DNA from: Kutzneria viridogrisea
Lineage (GTDB): Bacteria; Actinomycetota; Actinomycetes; Mycobacteriales; Pseudonocardiaceae
Length of the DNA: 64,000 nucleotides
Assembly: GCA_014138725.1 (NCBI GenBank)
Contig: JACJID010000007.1
Span: 310,001 to 374,000 of the forward strand
Reading direction: 5' to 3'
Of the stretch, positions 22,901-34,900 are shown in pieces. The notes below the pieces were generated by a model, which had not been told where the DNA came from, made no database searches, and saw nothing but the letters and a program-made list of their open reading frames with translations. The stretch's first letter is position 1; every line of letters begins with the position of its first letter. A program made the position numbers and the translations under genes.

Positions 22901-25900
22901 AGCGTTCCGGACCCGCGCCCCGCTCCACGAGGTACCGCGCCAACCGGTTGGCCCGCGCATTGAGCTCGGCGTAGGTGACCGCCGTGTCCCCGCAGGTCAC
23001 CGCGATCGCGTCCGGTGTGCGGCGCACCTGCCGCTGGAACAGCTCCGGCAGCGAGATGTCCACCTGGGTGGACTCGGCCCCGTTCCAGGTCACCAGCACC
23101 TTGTGCCGGTCGGCCTCGTCGAGCAGCGGCAGCCGCGCGATCGGCCGGTCGGGCTCGCTGATCATCTCGGTGAGCAGCGTGCGCAGCGTGGCCAGCAGCT
23201 GCCGGGCGGTGCCCGCGTCGAACAGCCTGGGGTCGTAGGACAGGTCCACGTGCAACTGCTCGGCCAGGTGGGCGCGCACGCTCAGCGGGAAACTGGTGGT
23301 GTCGACCGCGTCGACCCGGCGGACCCGCAGTCCGGCCGCGGCGGTGGAGGACTCGTCGAACGGGTAGTTCTCGAACACCACGGAGCTGTCGAACAGGCTG
23401 CCGCCAGCGGGCAGATCACTCCAGGAACGCAGCTGTGCCAGTGACACGAACTCGAACCGCCGCGACTCGGTCTGCGCCGCCTGCACCCCGCGCAGCCAGG
23501 CCAGCAGGTTCTGGCCGTGGTCGACCCGGACTCTGGTCGGCACGGTGTTGATGAACACGCCGACCATCGACTCCACACCGGGCAGGTCGGCGGGGCGCCC
23601 GGACACCGTGCTGCCGAAGACCACGTCCGGTTCACCGCTGTAGGCCGCCAACAGCAGTGCCCATGCGCCCTGGACCACGGTGTTCACGGTCAGCCCGTGC
23701 CGCCTGGCCATCGCGCTGACCTCGCCGGTGACCTCGATGCCCACCGATGCCGTCGACTCGGCGCGGTGCGCCTCCTGCGGCGGCCGGTCGTAGGGCAGCG
23801 GGGTCGGCACCTCGAACCCGGCCAGCACGCCACGCCAGTGCGTCTCCGCCTGGGTCAGGTCCTGACCGGCGAGCCATTCGAGGTAGTCCCGGAACGGCCG
23901 GCGGGTCACCAGCTCCGGCGCCCGGTCCCGCACGATCGCCGCGTACTGCTCGCAGACCTCGGCGAACACCTGGCCGAGGCTCCAGCCGTCCAGCAGCACG
24001 TGGTGGAAGGTCCAGACCAGTAGCACCTCGTCCTCGGCCACCCGTTCCACGGCCACCCGCATCAGCGGCGGGCTGGCCAGGTCGAGTGCGGTGTCCCCGC
24101 CGCGCTCACTGATCGGGACCACGGCCTCACGGTGGATCACCAGGTGCGGCTGGTCCAGGCCCTCCCAGACCACGCTGCCGCGCAGGATGGGGGTCCGGTC
24201 GACCACGCGCTGCCAGGCGAGCCCCAGCGCACGTGGGTCGCTGACCCCGGACAACCTGATCCTCGCCTGGTCGAAGTAGGCGCCGGAGGAGCTGTCGACC
24301 AGGCTGTGGAACACCATGCCGGTCTGCAAGGGGGTCAACGGGTAGATGTCGGCCACCGACCGGCCGTCGCCGACGATCCGGTCCACGGCAGCCTGGTCCA
24401 GCCGGGCCAGCGGGAAGTCCGACGGGGTCCGCCCACCTGCCCCCGGGGCGGCGCAGTGCTCGACGATCTCCCGCAGCGCCGCGACCATGCGATCGGCCAA
24501 GCGGCGCACGGTGCCGTCCTCGTGCAGGTTGGCGCTGTAGAGCCAAGTCAGCTCCAACCGACCGTTCTCGACCACGCCGGTCACGTCGATCAGGTGCTCG
24601 CGTGTCCGGTCCTCGGGTAGGTCCTGGCCGGGAGCCTCCAGGCGGGCGCGGTAGAAACCCCGCTCGGCGGCGGCGACGTCCCACTGGCCGTGGTAGTTGA
24701 AGCTCAGCTCCGGGTGCACCTCGGGCGCGGTGCCGGTCAGGTAGCGCAGCGCGCCGTAGCTCAGCCCCCGGTGCGGAACGGCCCGCAGTTGTTCCTTGGT
24801 GGACTTGAGAACCCGGCCCCACTCCCCCGGTTCGGCCGTCAGCGCGACCGGGAACAGGGTGGTGAACCAGCCGATCGTGCGGGACAGGTCAACCCCCTCC
24901 AGCACGTCCTCCCGGCCGTGGCCCTCCATGGCCAGCAACACGTTCCGGTGCCCAGTCCACTCGGCGAGTACCCGGCCCAGTGCGCTGATCAGCACGTCGT
25001 TGACCTGGGTGCGGTACACGGCAGGCACTTCGCGCAGCAGCGCGTCCGTGGCCTCGGCGTCCAACCGTACTGTGACCGTCCTGGTCGACCCCACGGTGTT
25101 GGGGCCGTCGTGATCGCGCGGCAAGGCGGCCGCACGGGTGTCGGCGGCCTCGGTCCAGTACGGCAGATCCGCGTCGAAGCCACCGGCCCGGGTGTACTCG
25201 TCCAGCCGAGCCGCCCAGCCTGTGAACGAGGTGGTCTTCGCACCGAGTTCAGCACCGCGGTAGGCGGATTCCAGTTCCTCCAACAGGATTCGCCAGGACA
25301 CGCTGTCCATGACCAAGTGGTGCACGACCAGCAACAGCCGGTTGCCGGACATGACAGCGCGCAGCAACGGACCCGCACCGAGGTCCAGGCCGGTCTGCGC
25401 GGCGAGCGCCGCGGACTCCGGATCGGCCTCGGTCAGGTGAACACGCTCTGCCGGGGCTGGTTCCTGCTGCCACACACCGTCGTGACAGGTGAACCTCATC
25501 CGCAGCGCGTCGTGCTGCGCGACAACGGCTTCCAGTGCTCCGCGAAGCGTGTCGGGGCAAAGCTCCTCGGCCAGCTCCACCAGCACGGACATGGTGAAGT
25601 GGTGCCGACTGTCCGATTCGGACTCGAAGAACCAGTGCTGGATCGGGCTCAGCCCGACCGGCCCGGTGATCACCGGCTCGGCCTTCTCCTGCTCGACGGC
25701 TGTGGTGTTGGCCGCCAGCTCGGCCACCGTCGGGTGGCGGAAGATGTCCTTCGAACTGACTCGCAACCCGGCCTTGGCCGCCCGCGCGACGACCTGGATG
25801 CTGATGATCGAGTCGCCGCCGAGCGAGAAGAAGTCCTCGTGCGCACCGACTCGCTCCACGCCAAGGACCTCGGCCCAGATCCCGGCCAGTGCCTGTTGAA

Positions 25901-28844
25901 CCGGTCCACTGGGGGCGACGTACTGGCTGGTCGGCTCCTGCGGCGCGGGCAGTGCCCTGCGGTCCACCTTGCCGTTGGCGGTCAGCGGCAGCTCGGCGAG
26001 CCGGACGAACACGCTGGGCACCATGTAGTCGGCGAGCACCCGCTTGGCCCACGCCCGCAGGTCGGCCGACCCGGTGCCCACCACGTAGGCGACCAGCCGC
26101 TTGTGCCCCTCGTCGGTCCTGGCCACCACCACGGCCTCGGTGAGGTCGGGGTGCTGGACCAGTACCTTCTCCACCTCGCCCAGCTCGATCCGGAAGCCAC
26201 GGATCTTCACCTGGTCGTCGGCCCGGCCAAGGAACTCGATCGTGCCCCCGGACCGCCAGCGGACCACGTCGCCGGTGCGGTACATCCGTTGCCCCGCAAC
26301 GGCGAACGGGCAGGCCACGAACCGCTCGGCGGTCAGCCCGGCCTGCCCGAGGTAGCCGCGGGCCAGCCCGGCACCCGACACGTACAGCTCGCCGGGCACA
26401 CCGGCTGGCACCGGGTTCAGGTCGCCGTCCAGCACGAACGCGCGCATGTTGTCCAGCGGGCGGCCGATCGGCACCGGCTCGGGCACCTGCCCGCTCATCC
26501 GGTGCGCGCAGGCGAAGGTCGTCGTCTCGGTGGGGCCGTAGCCGTCCACCACGGCCAGCCCCGGATTGGCCGCCAGCACACGGCGCACCGCCCAGGCGGG
26601 CACCACGTCGCCACCGGTCCACAGCTCACCGAGCCCGCTCAGGCACTCGGGCCGCTCCTGGGCGACCAGGCGGAACAGCCCGGCGGTGAGCCACAGCGCG
26701 GTGACCGCGTGCTCGGTGATCAGCCGTTGCAGGAGGTCCACGCCCAGTTCGCCGTCCGGCGCGAGCACGGCGCGACCACCGCGCAGCAACGGGACCCACA
26801 GCTCGTACGTCGAGGCGTCGAACGCCAACGGCGAGTGAACCAGAACCGACCGGTGCGCCTCGCCGTCGAATCGGCGGTCCCGCGCCAGACCCACCACGTC
26901 ACGGTGCCGGACGGCCACGCCCTTCGGCGTGCCGGTGGAACCGGATGTGTACTCGACGTAGACCAAGTTGTCCGGCCGGATCGGCACGTCCGGATCGGTG
27001 TCCGGTCCGCCGCACTCATCCTCCACCGAGAGCAGCAGTCTACTGTGGACCTTCTGCGCGGTGTCCCGCCACACGTGGTCGGTGAGCACCAGTGCGGCAC
27101 CCGACTCGGCCAGCACCAACCGAAGCCGGTCCAGTGGTGCTCGCGTGTCCAGCGGCAGGTACGCGCCACCAGCCTTGATCACGGCCAACACCGCGGTGAT
27201 CGACGCCACCGACCGGTCTGCCAGGATCGCGACCCGGTCCTCCGGCCGCACGCCGAGCCGGATCAGTTCGTGGGCCAGGCGGTTGGCACGTGCGTCGAGC
27301 TGGCGGTAGGTCATCGGCCCGTCCGCGCCGACCAGCGCAACGGCCTCCGGCGTGCGGCGCACCTGTTCGGCGAACACCTGGGGCACGGATGCCTCCGGCA
27401 ACGCCCAGCTGGTGTCGTTCCACTCCGTCACCACCTGGTACCGCTCCTCGGCCGAGGCCCAGGGCAGCGTGCTGAGCCGCCGGTCCGGTGTCGCCACGAC
27501 CTGCGTCAGCAGTGCGACCAGGTGGCCGACCATGCGCTGGATCGTGGCCTCGTCGAACAGATCGGTGCTGTACTCCACCGACCCGACGAGTCCGCCGGGC
27601 TGCTCCTGGAACTGCAGGGTGAGGTCGAAGTTCGCGGTGCTGCCCGCCAAGTCCACGGGCTGCGCGTGCAGTCCGGCGAACTCGGGCAACGCGCCCTGGC
27701 TGTTCTGCAACAGCACCATGACGTCGAACAGCGGGTTGCGGCTGACCTCGCGCTCGGTGCGCAGGGCGTCGACCAGCCGGTCGAAGGGCACCTCGTCGTG
27801 CGCGAAGGCGTCCAGCACGGTGTTCTTCGCCGCGGCGAGCAGCCCGGTGAAGGTCAGCGCACTGTCCACTTCGGACCTGATCACCACCGTGTTGACGAAG
27901 AAGCCGACCAGTTCCTTCAGCTCCGCGCGGTTGCGCCCCGAGGTCACGGTGCCCAGCGCCACGTCCCGCTGACCGCTGTACCGGGCGAACAGCAGCTGGC
28001 AGGCCGCGATCAGGACGGTGAACAGCGTGGTGTCGTTGGCCTTGGCCAACTCCTCCAGCCGGGCCGAGGTCCCCGCGGGCAGGCGGAAGTCGTGGTTGGC
28101 GCCCGCCGAGGTCCGCACCGCCGGTCGCGGCCGGTCCGCGGGCAACTCCAACGGTCGCAGCCCGGCCAGTTGCCGCTGCCAGTAGGCGAGTTGCTCGTCC
28201 AGCGCGCTGCCCGACAGGCGATCACGTTGCCACACCGCGTAGTCCGCGTACTGGACAGCGGGGTCGGGCAGTTCGCCGCCGTTGTAGAGCGTGCTCAGCT
28301 CCGTGGTGAGCACACCCATCGACCAGCCGTCGGTGACTATGTGGTGTGCCGTGAGCAGAAGAACGTTCTCGGTGTCGGCGACCCGGACGAGCAGCGCCCG
28401 CAACAGTGGCCCGGTGCGCAGGTCGAACGGGGTCGCGTACTCGGTGGTGAGCACGTGGTCCAGGTCCGCGGGCGAAGCGTGCACAGTGACGACCGGGAAG
28501 TCCCCAACCGGGTGCACGACCTGGACGGGCTTGCCGTCCACGTCCTGGAAGGTCGTGCGCAGTGCCTCGTGCCGGGCGACCAACCGGGCGACCGCGGCGA
28601 TCAACCTCGCCACGTCCAGCGGCCCGGTCAGGCGAAGGGCGAGCGCGCTGTTGTAGCCCACGTCGCCGGGGTGGAGCTGGTTGAGGAACCACAGCCGCTG
28701 CTGGGCGAAGGACAGCGGCAGCGGCGCGGTGCGATCGGCGGCCGGGATGGTCTGCGCGCGGGCCCGTCCGGCCAGGCGCTTGCGCAGCTGTTCCCGCAGG
28801 TGCGGCGGCAGCGCGGAGATCCGGTCCTGCTTCGACGAGGTCAT
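9612..28844 (-). CDS. Five-module NRPS, modules 6-10, ending in an E domain
   Basis: This is a 6410-residue megasynthetase. Domain order (approximate residues): C6 35-480, A6, T6 (Ser ~1011), E6 1075-1480; C7, A7, T7 (Ser ~2452); C8 2500-2940, A8, T8 (Ser ~3462), E8; C9, A9, T9 (Ser ~4910); C10, A10, T10 (Ser ~5921), E10 6005-6400. Every C domain keeps HHxxxDG, every carrier keeps GGDS, and E8 and E10 keep [11 protein letters not shown]6, C8 and C10 are LCL-like ([12 protein letters not shown]) and follow modules without E. C7 and C9 are DCL-like (YPLTPLQ) and follow E domains. The protein stops right after E10, with no TE, reductase or terminal C domain, so release must occur in trans. The N-terminal helix ([15 protein letters not shown]) may dock to the T5 tail of the upstream NRPS. 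There is a gap of nine bases to that gene. Confidence 0.97.
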   Translation of the reverse strand: MTSSKQDRISALPPHLREQLRKRLAGRARAQTIPAADRTAPLPLSFAQQRLWFLNQLHPGDVGYNSALALRLTGPLDVARLIAAVARLVARHEALRTTFQDVDGKPVQVVHPVGDFPVVTVHASPADLDHVLTTEYATPFDLRTGPLLRALLVRVADTENVLLLTAHHIVTDGWSMGVLTTELSTLYNGGELPDPAVQYADYAVWQRDRLSGSALDEQLAYWQRQLAGLRPLELPADRPRPAVRTSAGANHDFRLPAGTSARLEELAKANDTTLFTVLIAACQLLFARYSGQRDVALGTVTSGRNRAELKELVGFFVNTVVIRSEVDSALTFTGLLAAAKNTVLDAFAHDEVPFDRLVDALRTEREVSRNPLFDVMVLLQNSQGALPEFAGLHAQPVDLAGSTANFDLTLQFQEQPGGLVGSVEYSTDLFDEATIQRMVGHLVALLTQVVATPDRRLSTLPWASAEERYQVVTEWNDTSWALPEASVPQVFAEQVRRTPEAVALVGADGPMTYRQLDARANRLAHELIRLGVRPEDRVAILADRSVASITAVLAVIKAGGAYLPLDTRAPLDRLRLVLAESGAALVLTDHVWRDTAQKVHSRLLLSVEDECGGPDTDPDVPIRPDNLVYVEYTSGSTGTPKGVAVRHRDVVGLARDRRFDGEAHRSVLVHSPLAFDASTYELWVPLLRGGRAVLAPDGELGVDLLQRLITEHAVTALWLTAGLFRLVAQERPECLSGLGELWTGGDVVPAWAVRRVLAANPGLAVVDGYGPTETTTFACAHRMSGQVPEPVPIGRPLDNMRAFVLDGDLNPVPAGVPGELYVSGAGLARGYLGQAGLTAERFVACPFAVAGQRMYRTGDVVRWRSGGTIEFLGRADDQVKIRGFRIELGEVEKVLVQHPDLTEAVVVARTDEGHKRLVAYVVGTGSADLRAWAKRVLADYMVPSVFVRLAELPLTANGKVDRRALPAPQEPTSQYVAPSGPVQQALAGIWAEVLGVERVGAHEDFFSLGGDSIISIQVVARAAKAGLRVSSKDIFRHPTVAELAANTTAVEQEKAEPVITGPVGLSPIQHWFFESESDSRHHFTMSVLVELAEELCPDTLRGALEAVVAQHDALRMRFTCHDGVWQQEPAPAERVHLTEADPESAALAAQTGLDLGAGPLLRAVMSGNRLLLVVHHLVMDSVSWRILLEELESAYRGAELGAKTTSFTGWAARLDEYTRAGGFDADLPYWTEAADTRAAALPRDHDGPNTVGSTRTVTVRLDAEATDALLREVPAVYRTQVNDVLISALGRVLAEWTGHRNVLLAMEGHGREDVLEGVDLSRTIGWFTTLFPVALTAEPGEWGRVLKSTKEQLRAVPHRGLSYGALRYLTGTAPEVHPELSFNYHGQWDVAAAERGFYRARLEAPGQDLPEDRTREHLIDVTGVVENGRLELTWLYSANLHEDGTVRRLADRMVAALREIVEHCAAPGAGGRTPSDFPLARLDQAAVDRIVGDGRSVADIYPLTPLQTGMVFHSLVDSSSGAYFDQARIRLSGVSDPRALGLAWQRVVDRTPILRGSVVWEGLDQPHLVIHREAVVPISERGGDTALDLASPPLMRVAVERVAEDEVLLVWTFHHVLLDGWSLGQVFAEVCEQYAAIVRDRAPELVTRRPFRDYLEWLAGQDLTQAETHWRGVLAGFEVPTPLPYDRPPQEAHRAESTASVGIEVTGEVSAMARRHGLTVNTVVQGAWALLLAAYSGEPDVVFGSTVSGRPADLPGVESMVGVFINTVPTRVRVDHGQNLLAWLRGVQAAQTESRRFEFVSLAQLRSWSDLPAGGSLFDSSVVFENYPFDESSTAAAGLRVRRVDAVDTTSFPLSVRAHLAEQLHVDLSYDPRLFDAGTARQLLATLRTLLTEMISEPDRPIARLPLLDEADRHKVLVTWNGAESTQVDISLPELFQRQVRRTPDAIAVTCGDTAVTYAELNARANRLARYLVERGAGPERFVALILDRSVDLIVAVLAVLKSGAAYLPVDPGYPAERIAAMLADTDPVLVLTGEELDLDGYGSQDLTEVPLLPENPAYVIYTSGSTGRPKGVVVPHANVVRLFTATSYWFGFDDRDVWTLFHSYAFDFSVWELWGPLLHGGRLVVVSHAVSRSPEDFLRLLAEQRVTVLNQTPSAFYQLIGADHGAELALRYVIFGGEALDPRRLAQWYSRHAEDAPLLVNMYGITETTVHVSYVALDRGRAASVIGVPIPDLRVYVLDPELRPVPPGVPGELCVAGAGLARGYLNRAGLTAERFVADPFGAAGSRMYRSGDVVRWNADGELEYLGRSDDQVKIRGFRIELGEIEAVLRAHPAAAQVTVIAREDDPGRKRLVAYVVPNGVPPTTAQLRELAAASLPEHMVPQAFVTVESIPLTRNGKLDRAALPAPDSPCATAGYVAPRNDTERLIAEVWAQALKVDRVGVEDNFFELGGDSIISIQVASRLRSALDVQVSPRAVFSHPTVAGMAGQLGAERADTIPLVARDAALPLSFAQQRLWFLHEFEPESTEYVTRFAVRLRGELDVDAMNRAFTALTARHESLRTTLDSIDGRGVQVVHPAAEFVLPVVDLTGRHEELAALLLADGTRPFDLREGPLLRASLVRLGPAEQVLTITLHHVITDGWSMGVLIEELGALYAGAELPPLPVQYPDFAVWQRDQLSGPAVEERLAYWRCKLSGVQPLELPTDRPRPPVRTSAGATQQFEVSAAVTRQLRELGTRQDATLFITLVAACKLLLHRWSGQDDIAVGTVVSGRERAELDRVVGLFVNTLVLRSEVDGRAGFTQLLKQVRKTVLDALAHQDVPFERLVDDLDLERDTSRNPLFDVMVLLQNAPGAPPELPGLAVEPLELPVVSTTCDLSLEFQEFEGGLVGAIEYNTDLFDPATIEHMSAALVLLLTAVAQAPDRPVDQLSLLTGAEARQLTEVWNDTATAVPELGLAEVFAQQAARTPQATALVFGDTALSFEELDHRANRLAHKLIAAGVGPERLVAVKLPRSHEVVVAILAVLKAGGAYLPVDTSLPAERIEFLLSDAKPVAVVTDTAAEGWPDTAPATQVRPSNPAYVIYTSGSTGRPKGVVVEQRQLITLFAGHELLRRSRPGRIRGALTAAFSFDTSLEGLLLLAAGHELHVIAEDVRLDTEALVDYVARHRIDFMDLTPTYARELIDAGLLSGDRHQPSQLMLGGEAVGRALWRELAVVEGTASHNYYGPTECTVDALRWPIQGGQPMVGRPMPNVRAYVLDPWGGQQPVGVPGELYLAGDQVARGYLNRPGLTADRFTANPFGEPGSRMYATGDRARWTRDGVLEYLGRVDEQVKIRGFRVEPGEIETALLGHPEVSAAVVVAREDGGHKRLVAYVVVSGEPDLRGWLKRGLPDYMVPSVFVPLDRLPTNSSGKVDRRALPQPDFGGTDTGYLAPRTAVERELARIWAEVLGVRRVGVRDNFFGLGGDSILSIQVVARARQSGLRVTSKDIFQRQTVAELAAETRFAEAPAALEVTGPAPLTPIQRWFLETSSTHRFTMSMLVELPEDVDEAALRTALTAVIDHHEALRSRFTLVDGHWVQDVVGCADVLVRYDGEDRQARATEVQAGLNPVTGPLVGAVLFGHELFLAVHHLVVDGVSWRVLFEDLETAYTQVCSGQPVRLAPSTTSYRTWATRLAEHVRAGHLDGDLAYWAALDRNVPALPVDRSGPNTVESTETVSVRLTKRDTDALLHQVPDTYRTQVNDVLLSAVGRVLAEWTGAARVLIGMEGHGREEIIEGLDLSRTVGWFTSEYPVALEVPGDDWGVTLKSVKEQLRAVPSRGLSYGALRYLAGTAPEVQPQVTFNYHGQWGGESSEGLYRRWLPGIGQDIDPDSTRTSLLDITGIVAEGELELGWTYSTAVHEQATVRRLAERTVEALREIVAHCARPDTGGRTPSDFPLARLDQRQLDLVAGDGRDVEDIYPLTPLQAGILFHGLVDPEAGAYFNQVHMRLSGVDDPAALAAAWQRVVDRTPVLRSRIAWAGLDDPVQVVHREVVVPVDQYDWREADVAAELESVLARDRALGLDLAKPPLMRLVIARVTEDEVVLVWTSHHVLLDGWSTGQVFAEACEQYAADTSGRAPQLAPRRPFRDYLTWLDRQDAEQAERHWREVLAGFDAATPLPYDRLPLRSHSTESAQAVRVELSAGVSAQVRDAARRHGLTLNTLVQGAWALLLARYGGEPDVVFGTTVSGRPAELPGVESMIGMFINTVPTRVRVSDRAGVLSWLRELQLAQTESRRFDFVSLAQLRGWSSVPAGSSLFDSAVVFENFPIGAEPGGGSIGVREVHAQDTTNFPLMLSAHLTDKLCFELGYDATLFDASTVERVLGQLCNLVRVLLLEPDGLIGDLPWLSDVRPEWTGTELAVPELTFPEVFQAQVASTPDATALVFRGAELTYTEVEQKANRLAHKLIADGVGPERVVAVRLARSADVVVAMLAVFKAGGVYLPIDVSLPQERIEFLLRDAGAVAVIEDVAAEDWPASAPVSRIGPWSSAYVIYTSGSTGLPKGVVVEHRSLVNLLWGHRVGFVRDLPGRARVAVTAVFSFDTSLEGPVLMAAGHELHVIDDETRRDPDALVSYVSANRIDFLDLTPSFAAQLVAAGLLAGEWRPKVLMLGGEALPESLWTTLSAAKDVAAFNFYGPTECTVDALWWPVRGDRPLVGRPVPNVRAYVLDAGLRPVPVGVVGELYLAGGQVARGYLGRAGLTADRFVADPFGGVGSRMYATGDRVRWTADGVLEYLGRVDEQVKIRGFRIEPGEVESVLRQHPEVRDAVVIAREDGGHKRLVAYVVGSDGDLSSWLRYRLPEYMVPAVFVVLERMPLNANGKLDRKALPAPEFTGAGHGYVAPRNEIERRLAEVWAEVLGVDRVGVEDNFFELGGDSILSIRMASRIRTTIGADISPGAVFSTPTIAGLAQVVPMTTSTTERIPPAQRGEALPLSFAQQRLWFLNEFEPDSTEYVTPAAIRLHGTLDVTALSEAFTALIVRHESLRTTFGSVDGVGVQRIHEPEPFQVEVLDMAGLSADAVDRVVAQESTRPFDLAAGPLLRVKLLRLGAEEHVLILVQHHIITDGWSSDVLTAELGELYQAAVRGEQADLPALPIQYADFAVWQREHLSGPELADRLGYWTRQLASVEPVDLPTDRPRPAVRTSAGAVHAFQVPEEITGGLRDLGRAQDGTLFMTLVAACQVLLARYTGQQDIAVGTVTAGRDRAELENLIGFFVNTLVLRSEVDRGRGFRDLLRAVRETVLAAFAHQDVPFERIVDELDLERDTSRSPLFDVMVTLQNAPDRAPELAGLRVEEVALPMVTATCDLTFEFQERDGVLLGAVEYNTDLFDQCTVARMTGHLLALLDAVVRAPDCPLAQLPWRSDVRPEWTGTALAVPELTFTEVFQAQVASTPDATALVFQGTSLTFAELNARANRLAHKLIADGVEPEQAVAVMMPRSADFVVAMLAVFKAGGVYVPVDPDLPADRVEFLLRDAQVAAVLTDVSAEDWPDTNPPIRIGPSSSAYVIYTSGSTGLPKGVVVEHRSLVNLLWGHRVGFVRDLPGRARVAVTAVFSFDTSLEGPVLMAAGHELHVIDDETRRDPDALVSYVSANRIDFLDLTPSFAAQLVAAGLLAGEWRPKVLMLGGEALPESLWATLAAAKDVAVYNFYGPTECTVDALWWPVRGDRPLVGRPVPNVRAYVLDAGLRPVPVGVVGELYLAGGQVARGYLGRAGLTADRFVADPFGGAGSRMYATGDRVRWTADGVLEYLGRVDGQVKIRGFRIEPGEVEAVLRQHPEVCDAVVIAREDGGHRRLVAYVVGSADVRDWLRERLPEYMVPAVFVVLERMPLNANGKLDRKALPEPEFTGAEHEYVAPRDEIERRLAEVWAEVLGVDRVGVEDNFFELGGDSILSIQVVARCRQTGLGLTSKSIFLHQTIAALAPAVTSAQTSAVNNQVVVGEVPLTPIQHWLFEAHTVNPHHFNQANLLELADPLNVPALRDALQALVVQHDALRMRFEQVDGQWRQHNAAIEPVELLEVHDLSTLDERERSTAMRKIADEVHAGFDLGRGPLLKAVLFDLGADLRSHLLLVAHHLVVDGVSWRILVEDLDTGYRQAAGGERIDLGAKSTSFREWARRSGVYAVSGALDGEVEHWAAALDDGALPLDRDVPVRGVASRAVSVELDAEDTDTLLRRAPTVYRTRVNDVLLAALAWALSRWTGRDRISIDLEGHGREDILDDIDLSRTVGWFTTVFPVALDVTVGEWRGLVKSVRRQLRATPGNGFGFGALRYLGAPQVRERLTRTGPRLAFNYLGQWDATGDQELDGLYRASLGSLGQDQDPADRGSHPVEVVGGVTGGRLGFAWYYQPDLFDEATIEAVAADFATALRHIAGDCRGGAR
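11068..12250 (-). repeat. A10 half of a 1.2-kb near-identical repeat
   Basis: This stretch, from the T10 Ser region back through most of A10, is nearly identical at base level to 14103-15290 in module 9. The offset is 3036-3039 bases, with one codon of indel. Its codons end far more often in G or T than in C. Confidence 0.85.
13955..16999 (-). other. Module 9: C(DCL)-A-T, no epimerization
   Basis: The C domain begins [16 protein letters not shown] and follows E8, as a DCL domain should. The A-domain pocket reads DTEDMGFVDK (basic or amide side chain predicted). The carrier ([14 protein letters not shown]) differs from those followed by E domains, and the module has no E, so the residue stays L. 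Confidence 0.8.
14103..15290 (-). repeat. A9 half of the 1.2-kb repeat
   Basis: This is the partner of 11068-12250. The identity ends sharply just after the A3 (TSGSTG) motif region; the flanking sequence diverges to ordinary inter-module similarity. Confidence 0.85.
17000..21339 (-). other. Module 8: C(LCL)-A-T-E
   Basis: The pocket reads DTEDMGYVDK, differing from modules 9 and 10 only at position 322 (Tyr for Phe). The prediction is the same class of basic or amide residue, delivered as D because an intact E domain follows. The surrounding A-domain sequence is clearly more diverged than the module 9/10 pair. Confidence 0.8.
21340..24359 (-). other. Module 7: C(DCL)-A(Thr)-T
   Basis: The pocket reads DFWNIGMVHK, which is the established threonine code. 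The A domain is of the [10 protein letters not shown] / [11 protein letters not shown] type. No E follows, so L-Thr is expected. This is the most secure residue assignment in the assembly line. Confidence 0.88.
24360..28844 (-). other. Module 6: C(LCL)-A(Val-like)-T-E
   Basis: The pocket reads DAYWWGGTFK, close to the valine code DAFWIGGTFK. The E domain's first motif is [10 protein letters not shown], with Ser where the other E domains here have Gly; the His-His and Asp are kept, and EGHGRED is intact. D-Val or a similar aliphatic residue is expected. Confidence 0.78.
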
Positions 28845-28853
28845 GGCGGTGTC

Positions 28854-31800
28854 TCACACTTCCTGGTCGTCGGCGTCGCCGAGGGCAACTCGTTCCAGTT
28901 CCAGCAGGACCTTCTCCTCGATCAGCTCCGCGAGCGCCGAGACCGTTCTGGTGGTCAACACGTCCTTGGGCGTCAGCTCGATGTCGAAGGCGGTCCTGGC
29001 CATCGAGGTGATGTGCAGGCTGCGCACGGAGTCGCCGCCGAGGTCGAAGAAGTTGTCCTCGACACCGACCCGGTCCAGGTGCAGCACCTCGGCCCAGATC
29101 TCGGCGAGCACCTGCTCGGTGTCGGTCCGCGGGGCCGCGTACCCGGCGCCGGGCAGGTCGGTGGAAGCCGGTTCGGGCAGCGCGCGCCGGTCCAGCTTTC
29201 CGTTGGGCGTCAGGGGAAGTGCCGTCAGCGTGACGAACGCGGCGGGGACCATGTGCTCGGGCAGGCTGGTGGCGGTGTGCGCACGCAGCTCCGGCGCACC
29301 GGCCGTCACCACGTAGGCCACCAGCCGCCGGAGGCCGGGCTGGTCCTCGCGGACGATCACCGCCGCGTCGGCGACCTCGGGGTGTCGGCGCAGCACCGCC
29401 TCGATCTCGCCCAGCTCCACCCGGAACCCGCGGACCTTGACCTGGTCGTCGGCCCGCCCCACGAACTCCAACTGCCCGTCCGCCCTGCGCCGCGCGAGGT
29501 CGCCGGTGCGGTACATCCGGGTGCCCGCCGGGCCGAACGGATGGGCCAGGAACCGTTCGGCGGTCAGCCCCGGCCGGTCCAGGTACCCCCGGGCCAAGCC
29601 CTCGCCCGCGACGTACAGCTCCCCGACGGCACCGAGCGGCACCGGCCGCAACTGGTCGTCGAGCAGGTGCACACCGGTGTTCCAGATCGGGCGGCCGATC
29701 GGCGGCACGGCCCCGGGCACCAGCGGATCGCTCCAAGCCGCCACCACAGTCGACTCGGTGGGGCCGTACGCGTTGATCATGGCGCGCCCCGGTGCCCACC
29801 GGTCGACCAGTTCAGCCGGGCAGGCCTCGCCGCCCACCACGAGCGTGCGCAGCGCGGGCAGGTCGACCTCGGGCACGGTGGCCATGGCGACCGGCGGGAT
29901 CAGCGCGTGCGTCACCTGCCTGGCGGCCAGCACCGCGGCGAGGTGCTCGCCCAGCAGCGGCCCCGGGGGCGGCACGACCAGCGCGGCACCGGCGGGCAGG
30001 GACATGCACAGTTCCAGGACCGAGGCGTCGAAGCTCGGTGAGGAGAACTGGAGTACCCGGTCCCCCGGCCGCACGTCGAAGTGCGCGACCTCCGCCGCCG
30101 AGAAACCGGCCAGCCCCGCGTGGCTGACCATCACGCCCTTGGGCTGCCCGGACGAGCCGGAGGTGTAGATCACGTACGCCGGGTTGGCCAGCCGCGCACG
30201 CGGTTCGACCGGCCGCGTGTCCGACGCACCGGTCAGGTCCCCGGGGCGCAGCACCAGCGCGGGTTTCGCGTCCTCCACCATGAAGGCGATGCGCTCCGCC
30301 GGGTACGCGGGGTCGACCGGCAGGTAGGCGGCGCCTGCCTTGAGCACGGCCAGTTGCGCGACCAAGATCTCCACCGAGCGGGGCAGCAGCAACGCGACGA
30401 CCTGCTCCGGCCCGACGCCCTTGGCGATCAGCTCACGGGCCAGGGCGTTGGCTCGCGCGTCCAGTTCGGCGAAGGTCAGCTCGACCTCGTCGGAGAGCAC
30501 CGCCACCGCGTCCGGCGTGCGTTCGGCCTGTGCCTGCACCAGTTCGGGCAGGGTGGCCGGGGCGACGGGATGCTCGGTGGCGTTGAGCTCGACCACCAGG
30601 TGATCGCGTTCCGCCTGGGTCAGGATGTCGCACTGCCCCAGCCTCGGGTTGTCGACGATCACCGTCAGGGCACGGACGAGGTGGTCGGTCATCCGCTCGA
30701 CCGTCGCGAGGTCGAACAGGTCGGGGTCGTGGCCCAGGCCCAGCGACAGCCGCCGCCCCGGTGCCGCCACGACGGTGAGCGGGTAGTTGGTGGTCTCCAA
30801 CGCCTGCAACTCGCGCAGCGCCAACTCGTTCGTGCTGTCCACCGGGTAGTTCTCGAACACGACGATGCTGTCGAACAGCGCCACACCGCCCTCGACCCCG
30901 CTCCAGGACTGCACCTTCGCCAACGGCACGTGCTCGAACCGCCGCGCGTCGGCCTGTGCGTCCTGCAACCGGGACAGCCAGCTCACGGCGTCCGCGGTGT
31001 CGTCCACGCGCACCTTGACCGGCAGGGTGTTGATGAAGATCCCGGTGATGTCGTCGGCGCCGGGCAGGTCCACGGGTCGGCCGGACACGGTGGAGCCGAA
31101 GCAGACCTGCCGCTGACCGCTGTACCGGGACAGCACGAGCGCCCACGCGCCCTGCACCACGGCGTTCACGGTCAGCCGATGGCGCCTGGCGAACTCGTTG
31201 AGCCGCTGGGTGGCCTGCTCGGTCAGTTCGGCGGAGTGCCACCGCGCGGAGCCGGTGCCGTGCGCGCTGCCCGGCCTGCGGTCGAACGGCAGCGGCGTCG
31301 GTTCGGTGACGTCGAGAAGTTCCTGGCGCCAGTACTGTTCCGCCTGCCACTCGTCCTGACCGTGCAGCCACTTCACGTAGTCGCTGAACGGACGCCGGTT
31401 GGGCAGCACCGGTTCGGTGCCCGCGCGCAGCGCCGTGTAGCTGGTGACCACGTCGGAGAGCACCTGGAACACGCTCCAGCCGTCCAGCAGCACGTGGTGG
31501 AACGTCCACAGCACCTGCACCTCCTGGGCAGGCAGCCGGGCCAGGTTGATCCGCAGCAGCGGCGCGGCGGCCAGGTCGATGCGCACGCCCCGGTCCTGGT
31601 CGAGCAGTGCCGCCAGCGCGGCAGCCCGGTCGGCCTCCCGCCAGTCGTGGTAGGTCACCGGCACGGTCACCGCCCGGTTGACCACCTGGAGCGGCTGGTC
31701 CACTCCCTCCCACACGATGTGCCCGCGCAGCACGGGCGTGCGGTCCACCACGTGCTGCCACGCACGTCCGAGCAGCTCGGGATCGGGCACCCCGCCGAGC

Positions 31801-31905
31801 ACGAAGCTGACCTGCTCGAAGTAGACTCCTTGCTGCTGCTGGGAAACGCTGTGGAACACCATCCCGGCCTGCATGGGCGTGAGCGGGTGTACGTCCTCAA
31901 TGGAC
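28854..31905 (-). other. Module 5: C(DCL)-A-T, last of the first NRPS
   Basis: The pocket reads DALLVGAVVK. I cannot assign it safely; it is hydrophobic and close to module 1. No E follows. The carrier ([15 protein letters not shown]) differs from the others and is followed by a short acidic tail, as expected at a protein-protein hand-over point. Confidence 0.75.
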
Positions 31906-34900
31906 TTGCCGTTCCCAGCGATCCGGTCCACCTGGTGCTGCGCCAGACCGGCCAACGGGAAGTCGCTCGGCGTGCGGCCCCCAGCGGTGGGCTCGGCGCA
32001 GTGCCGGATGATCTGCCGCAGCGCCTCGGTCAGCTTCCCGGCGAGCGCTTCCACGGTGCTCCTGCGGTGCAGGTCCGGCGAGTGGTACCAGGCCAGTTCC
32101 AGCTGTCCGTCGACCACCTGGCCGACGACCTCCAACTGATGGGCCCGAACCTGCTCCGGGCTGACGCTCGATCCCAGGCCGCCGCCGCTGGCGAACTGCC
32201 CCAGGTAGTTGAAACTGATCAGCGGCTGGATCGCCGGGGCGGTGCCGGTCAGGTAGCGCAGTGCGCCGTACCCGATGCCGCGGCGTGGAATGCCGCGCAA
32301 CTGCTCCTTGACCGCCTTCAACCGCGCGCCCCAGTCGCCGCCCGCGGCGTCCAGTGCCACGGGGAAGATGCTGGTGAACCAGCCCACGGTCCGGGACAGG
32401 TCCACGTCCTCGAACAGGTCCTCCCGGCCGTGGCCCTCCAGGTCCACCAGTACGCGGCTCTGCCCGGTCCACTCCCCCACCACGCGGCCCAGCGCGCTCA
32501 GCAGCACGTCGTTGATCTGCGTCCGGTACACGCCCGGAACCTGGTGCAGCAGGGCGTGCGTCTCGGCCGGGTCCAGCCGTGCGGTCACCGCACTGGTTGT
32601 CCGAACCAGGTTCGGGCCGTGGCCGTCAGTGGGCAGCACCGGTTCGACGTCACGAACTTGTTGCCAGTGGGGCAGTTCGTCGTCAAAGCCACCGGCGTGC
32701 GCGTGCTCGGCCAACCTGGTCGCCCACTCGCGGAACGAGGTCGTCTTCGCCAACAGCGGACGCTGGTGGTAAGCGGATTCCAGGTCCTCCAACAGGATTC
32801 GCCAGGACACACCGTCGACCACCAGGTGGTGCACGGTCAGCAGCACCACGTTGGGCGCGATCACCTCCGCCCTGAGCAACGGACCTGCCGCCAGGTCGAA
32901 GGTGGCATCCGCGAGCGGATCGGCCTGGTCGGTGGCGGCGTTGTACTGGCGCCAACTGCCGTCGACCAGCTCGAAGCGCATGCGCAGCGCGTCGTGGTGT
33001 GCAATCACGGTGCCGAGCGCGCGCCGCAGTGCGGGCACGTTCACCGGGTCGGGCCACTCGATCCGCATCGACTGGTCGAAGTGCTCCGGACTATCCGGGT
33101 TCGGGTCCAGGAACCAGTGCTGCACCGGCGTTAGCGGAACCGCACCCGTCACTGCCCCCTGCTCCGCAGTGGTCGTGGCGGCCTTGGTGGCGTTGACGGC
33201 CAGGTCTGCCACCGTCTGGTGGGCGAACAAGTCGCGCGGTGTGAGGTTCAGCCCTGCTTGGCGGGCTCTGGACACGACCTGGATGCTCAGGATCGAATCC
33301 CCGCCCAGCTCGAAGAAGTTGTCCGCTACGCCCACCCTCGACACGCCGAGGACCTCAGCCCAGATGGCAGCGAGCACCCGCTCGGCCTCGGTGCGCGGAG
33401 CCACGAACCCAGCAGCCGACTCCCACTCCGGCACCGGCAACGCCCGCCGATCCAACTTCCCGTTACCGCTCAACGGCAACGCATCGAGCGTGACGAAGGC
33501 AGCAGGCACCATGTAGTCCGGCAGCCGGTGCTTGAGCCATTCGCGCAGATCCGCCGACCCGGTGGTCACGACATAGGCCACCAGGCGTTTGCGGCCACCT
33601 TCCTCGTTGACCACCACAACGGCCTCAACCACCGCAGGATGAGCAGCCAGCGCGACCTCAACCTCACCCAGCTCGATCCGGAATCCCCGGATCTTCACCT
33701 GATCATCAACCCGACCCACGAACTCCACCACACCACTGGGCAACCACCGAACCACATCACCAGTGCGATACATCCGCCCACCGAACGGACACGCGATGAA
33801 CCGCTCAGCAGTCAGACCGGGTCGCCCGATGTAGCCGCGCGACACACCATTGCCAGCGATGAACAACTCACCGGCGATACCTGGCGCGACCGGCCGCAAA
33901 TCGTCATCCAGTACGTAGACCCGCATGTTGTCCAACGGGCGCCCAATCGGCACCACATCCGGCACATCCTCCACCGCCGACATCGCAAACGACGTAGCGA
34001 ACGTCGTCGTCTCCGTCGGGCCATAACCATCCACCACCGTCAACCCCGGATTCACCGCCAACACCCGACGAACCGCAGCAGCCGGAACAACATCACCACC
34101 CGTCCACACCCACGACAACCCCGCAAAACACCCCGGCGACTCCTGCGCCAACAACCGAAACAACCCAGCCGTCAACCACAACCCCGACACACCACACCCC
34201 ACCGCCCACCGCACCACACCCGCATCCACACCACCCAACGGCGCAACAACAACCCGACCACCACCCAACAACGGCACCCACAACTCAAACGTCGACGCAT
34301 CAAACGCCACCGCCGAATGCAACAACACCACACCACAACCATCAAACCCAGAATCCAACGCCAAACCCACCACATCACACTGCCGAACACCCACACCCTT
34401 CGGCACACCCGTCGACCCCGACGTAAACATCACATACGCCAAACACTCACCACCAACCCGAACCACCGGAGACGTCTCGGGCTCGTCCAGCTCGGCGGAC
34501 ACGACCAAGCAAGGTCCACTGTGGACGTCGTTCGCAAGGGATTCCCGTGCTGTGTCGACCAGCGTGGCCACAGCCCCGGACTCGGCCAGCACGAGAGCGA
34601 TTCGATCAGCAGGAGCCCTCAGGTCCACCGGCACGTAGGCAGCACCGGCCTTGACCACGGCCAGTTCGGCCACGACGAGGTCCGCCGAGCGCTCCACCAG
34701 CACGCCCACCCGGTCCTCCGGCCGCACGCCGAGCCGGATCAACCGGTGCGCCACCTGATTCGCCCTGCGGTCCAGTTCAGCGTAGCTGAGGGTCGAGCCC
34801 TCGGTGACCACTGCCTCCGCGTCCGGGGTCCGGCGCACCTGCTCCTCGAACAGGCTCGCCAGCGTGCCCGCCGGGAGCGGCCGTTCGGTGTCGTTCCACT

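Noticed and set aside
24690-30041. Second long plus-strand open frame opposite both NRPS genes
   Set aside because: It crosses the junction of two real genes and has the same compositional artefact; no start site or domain.
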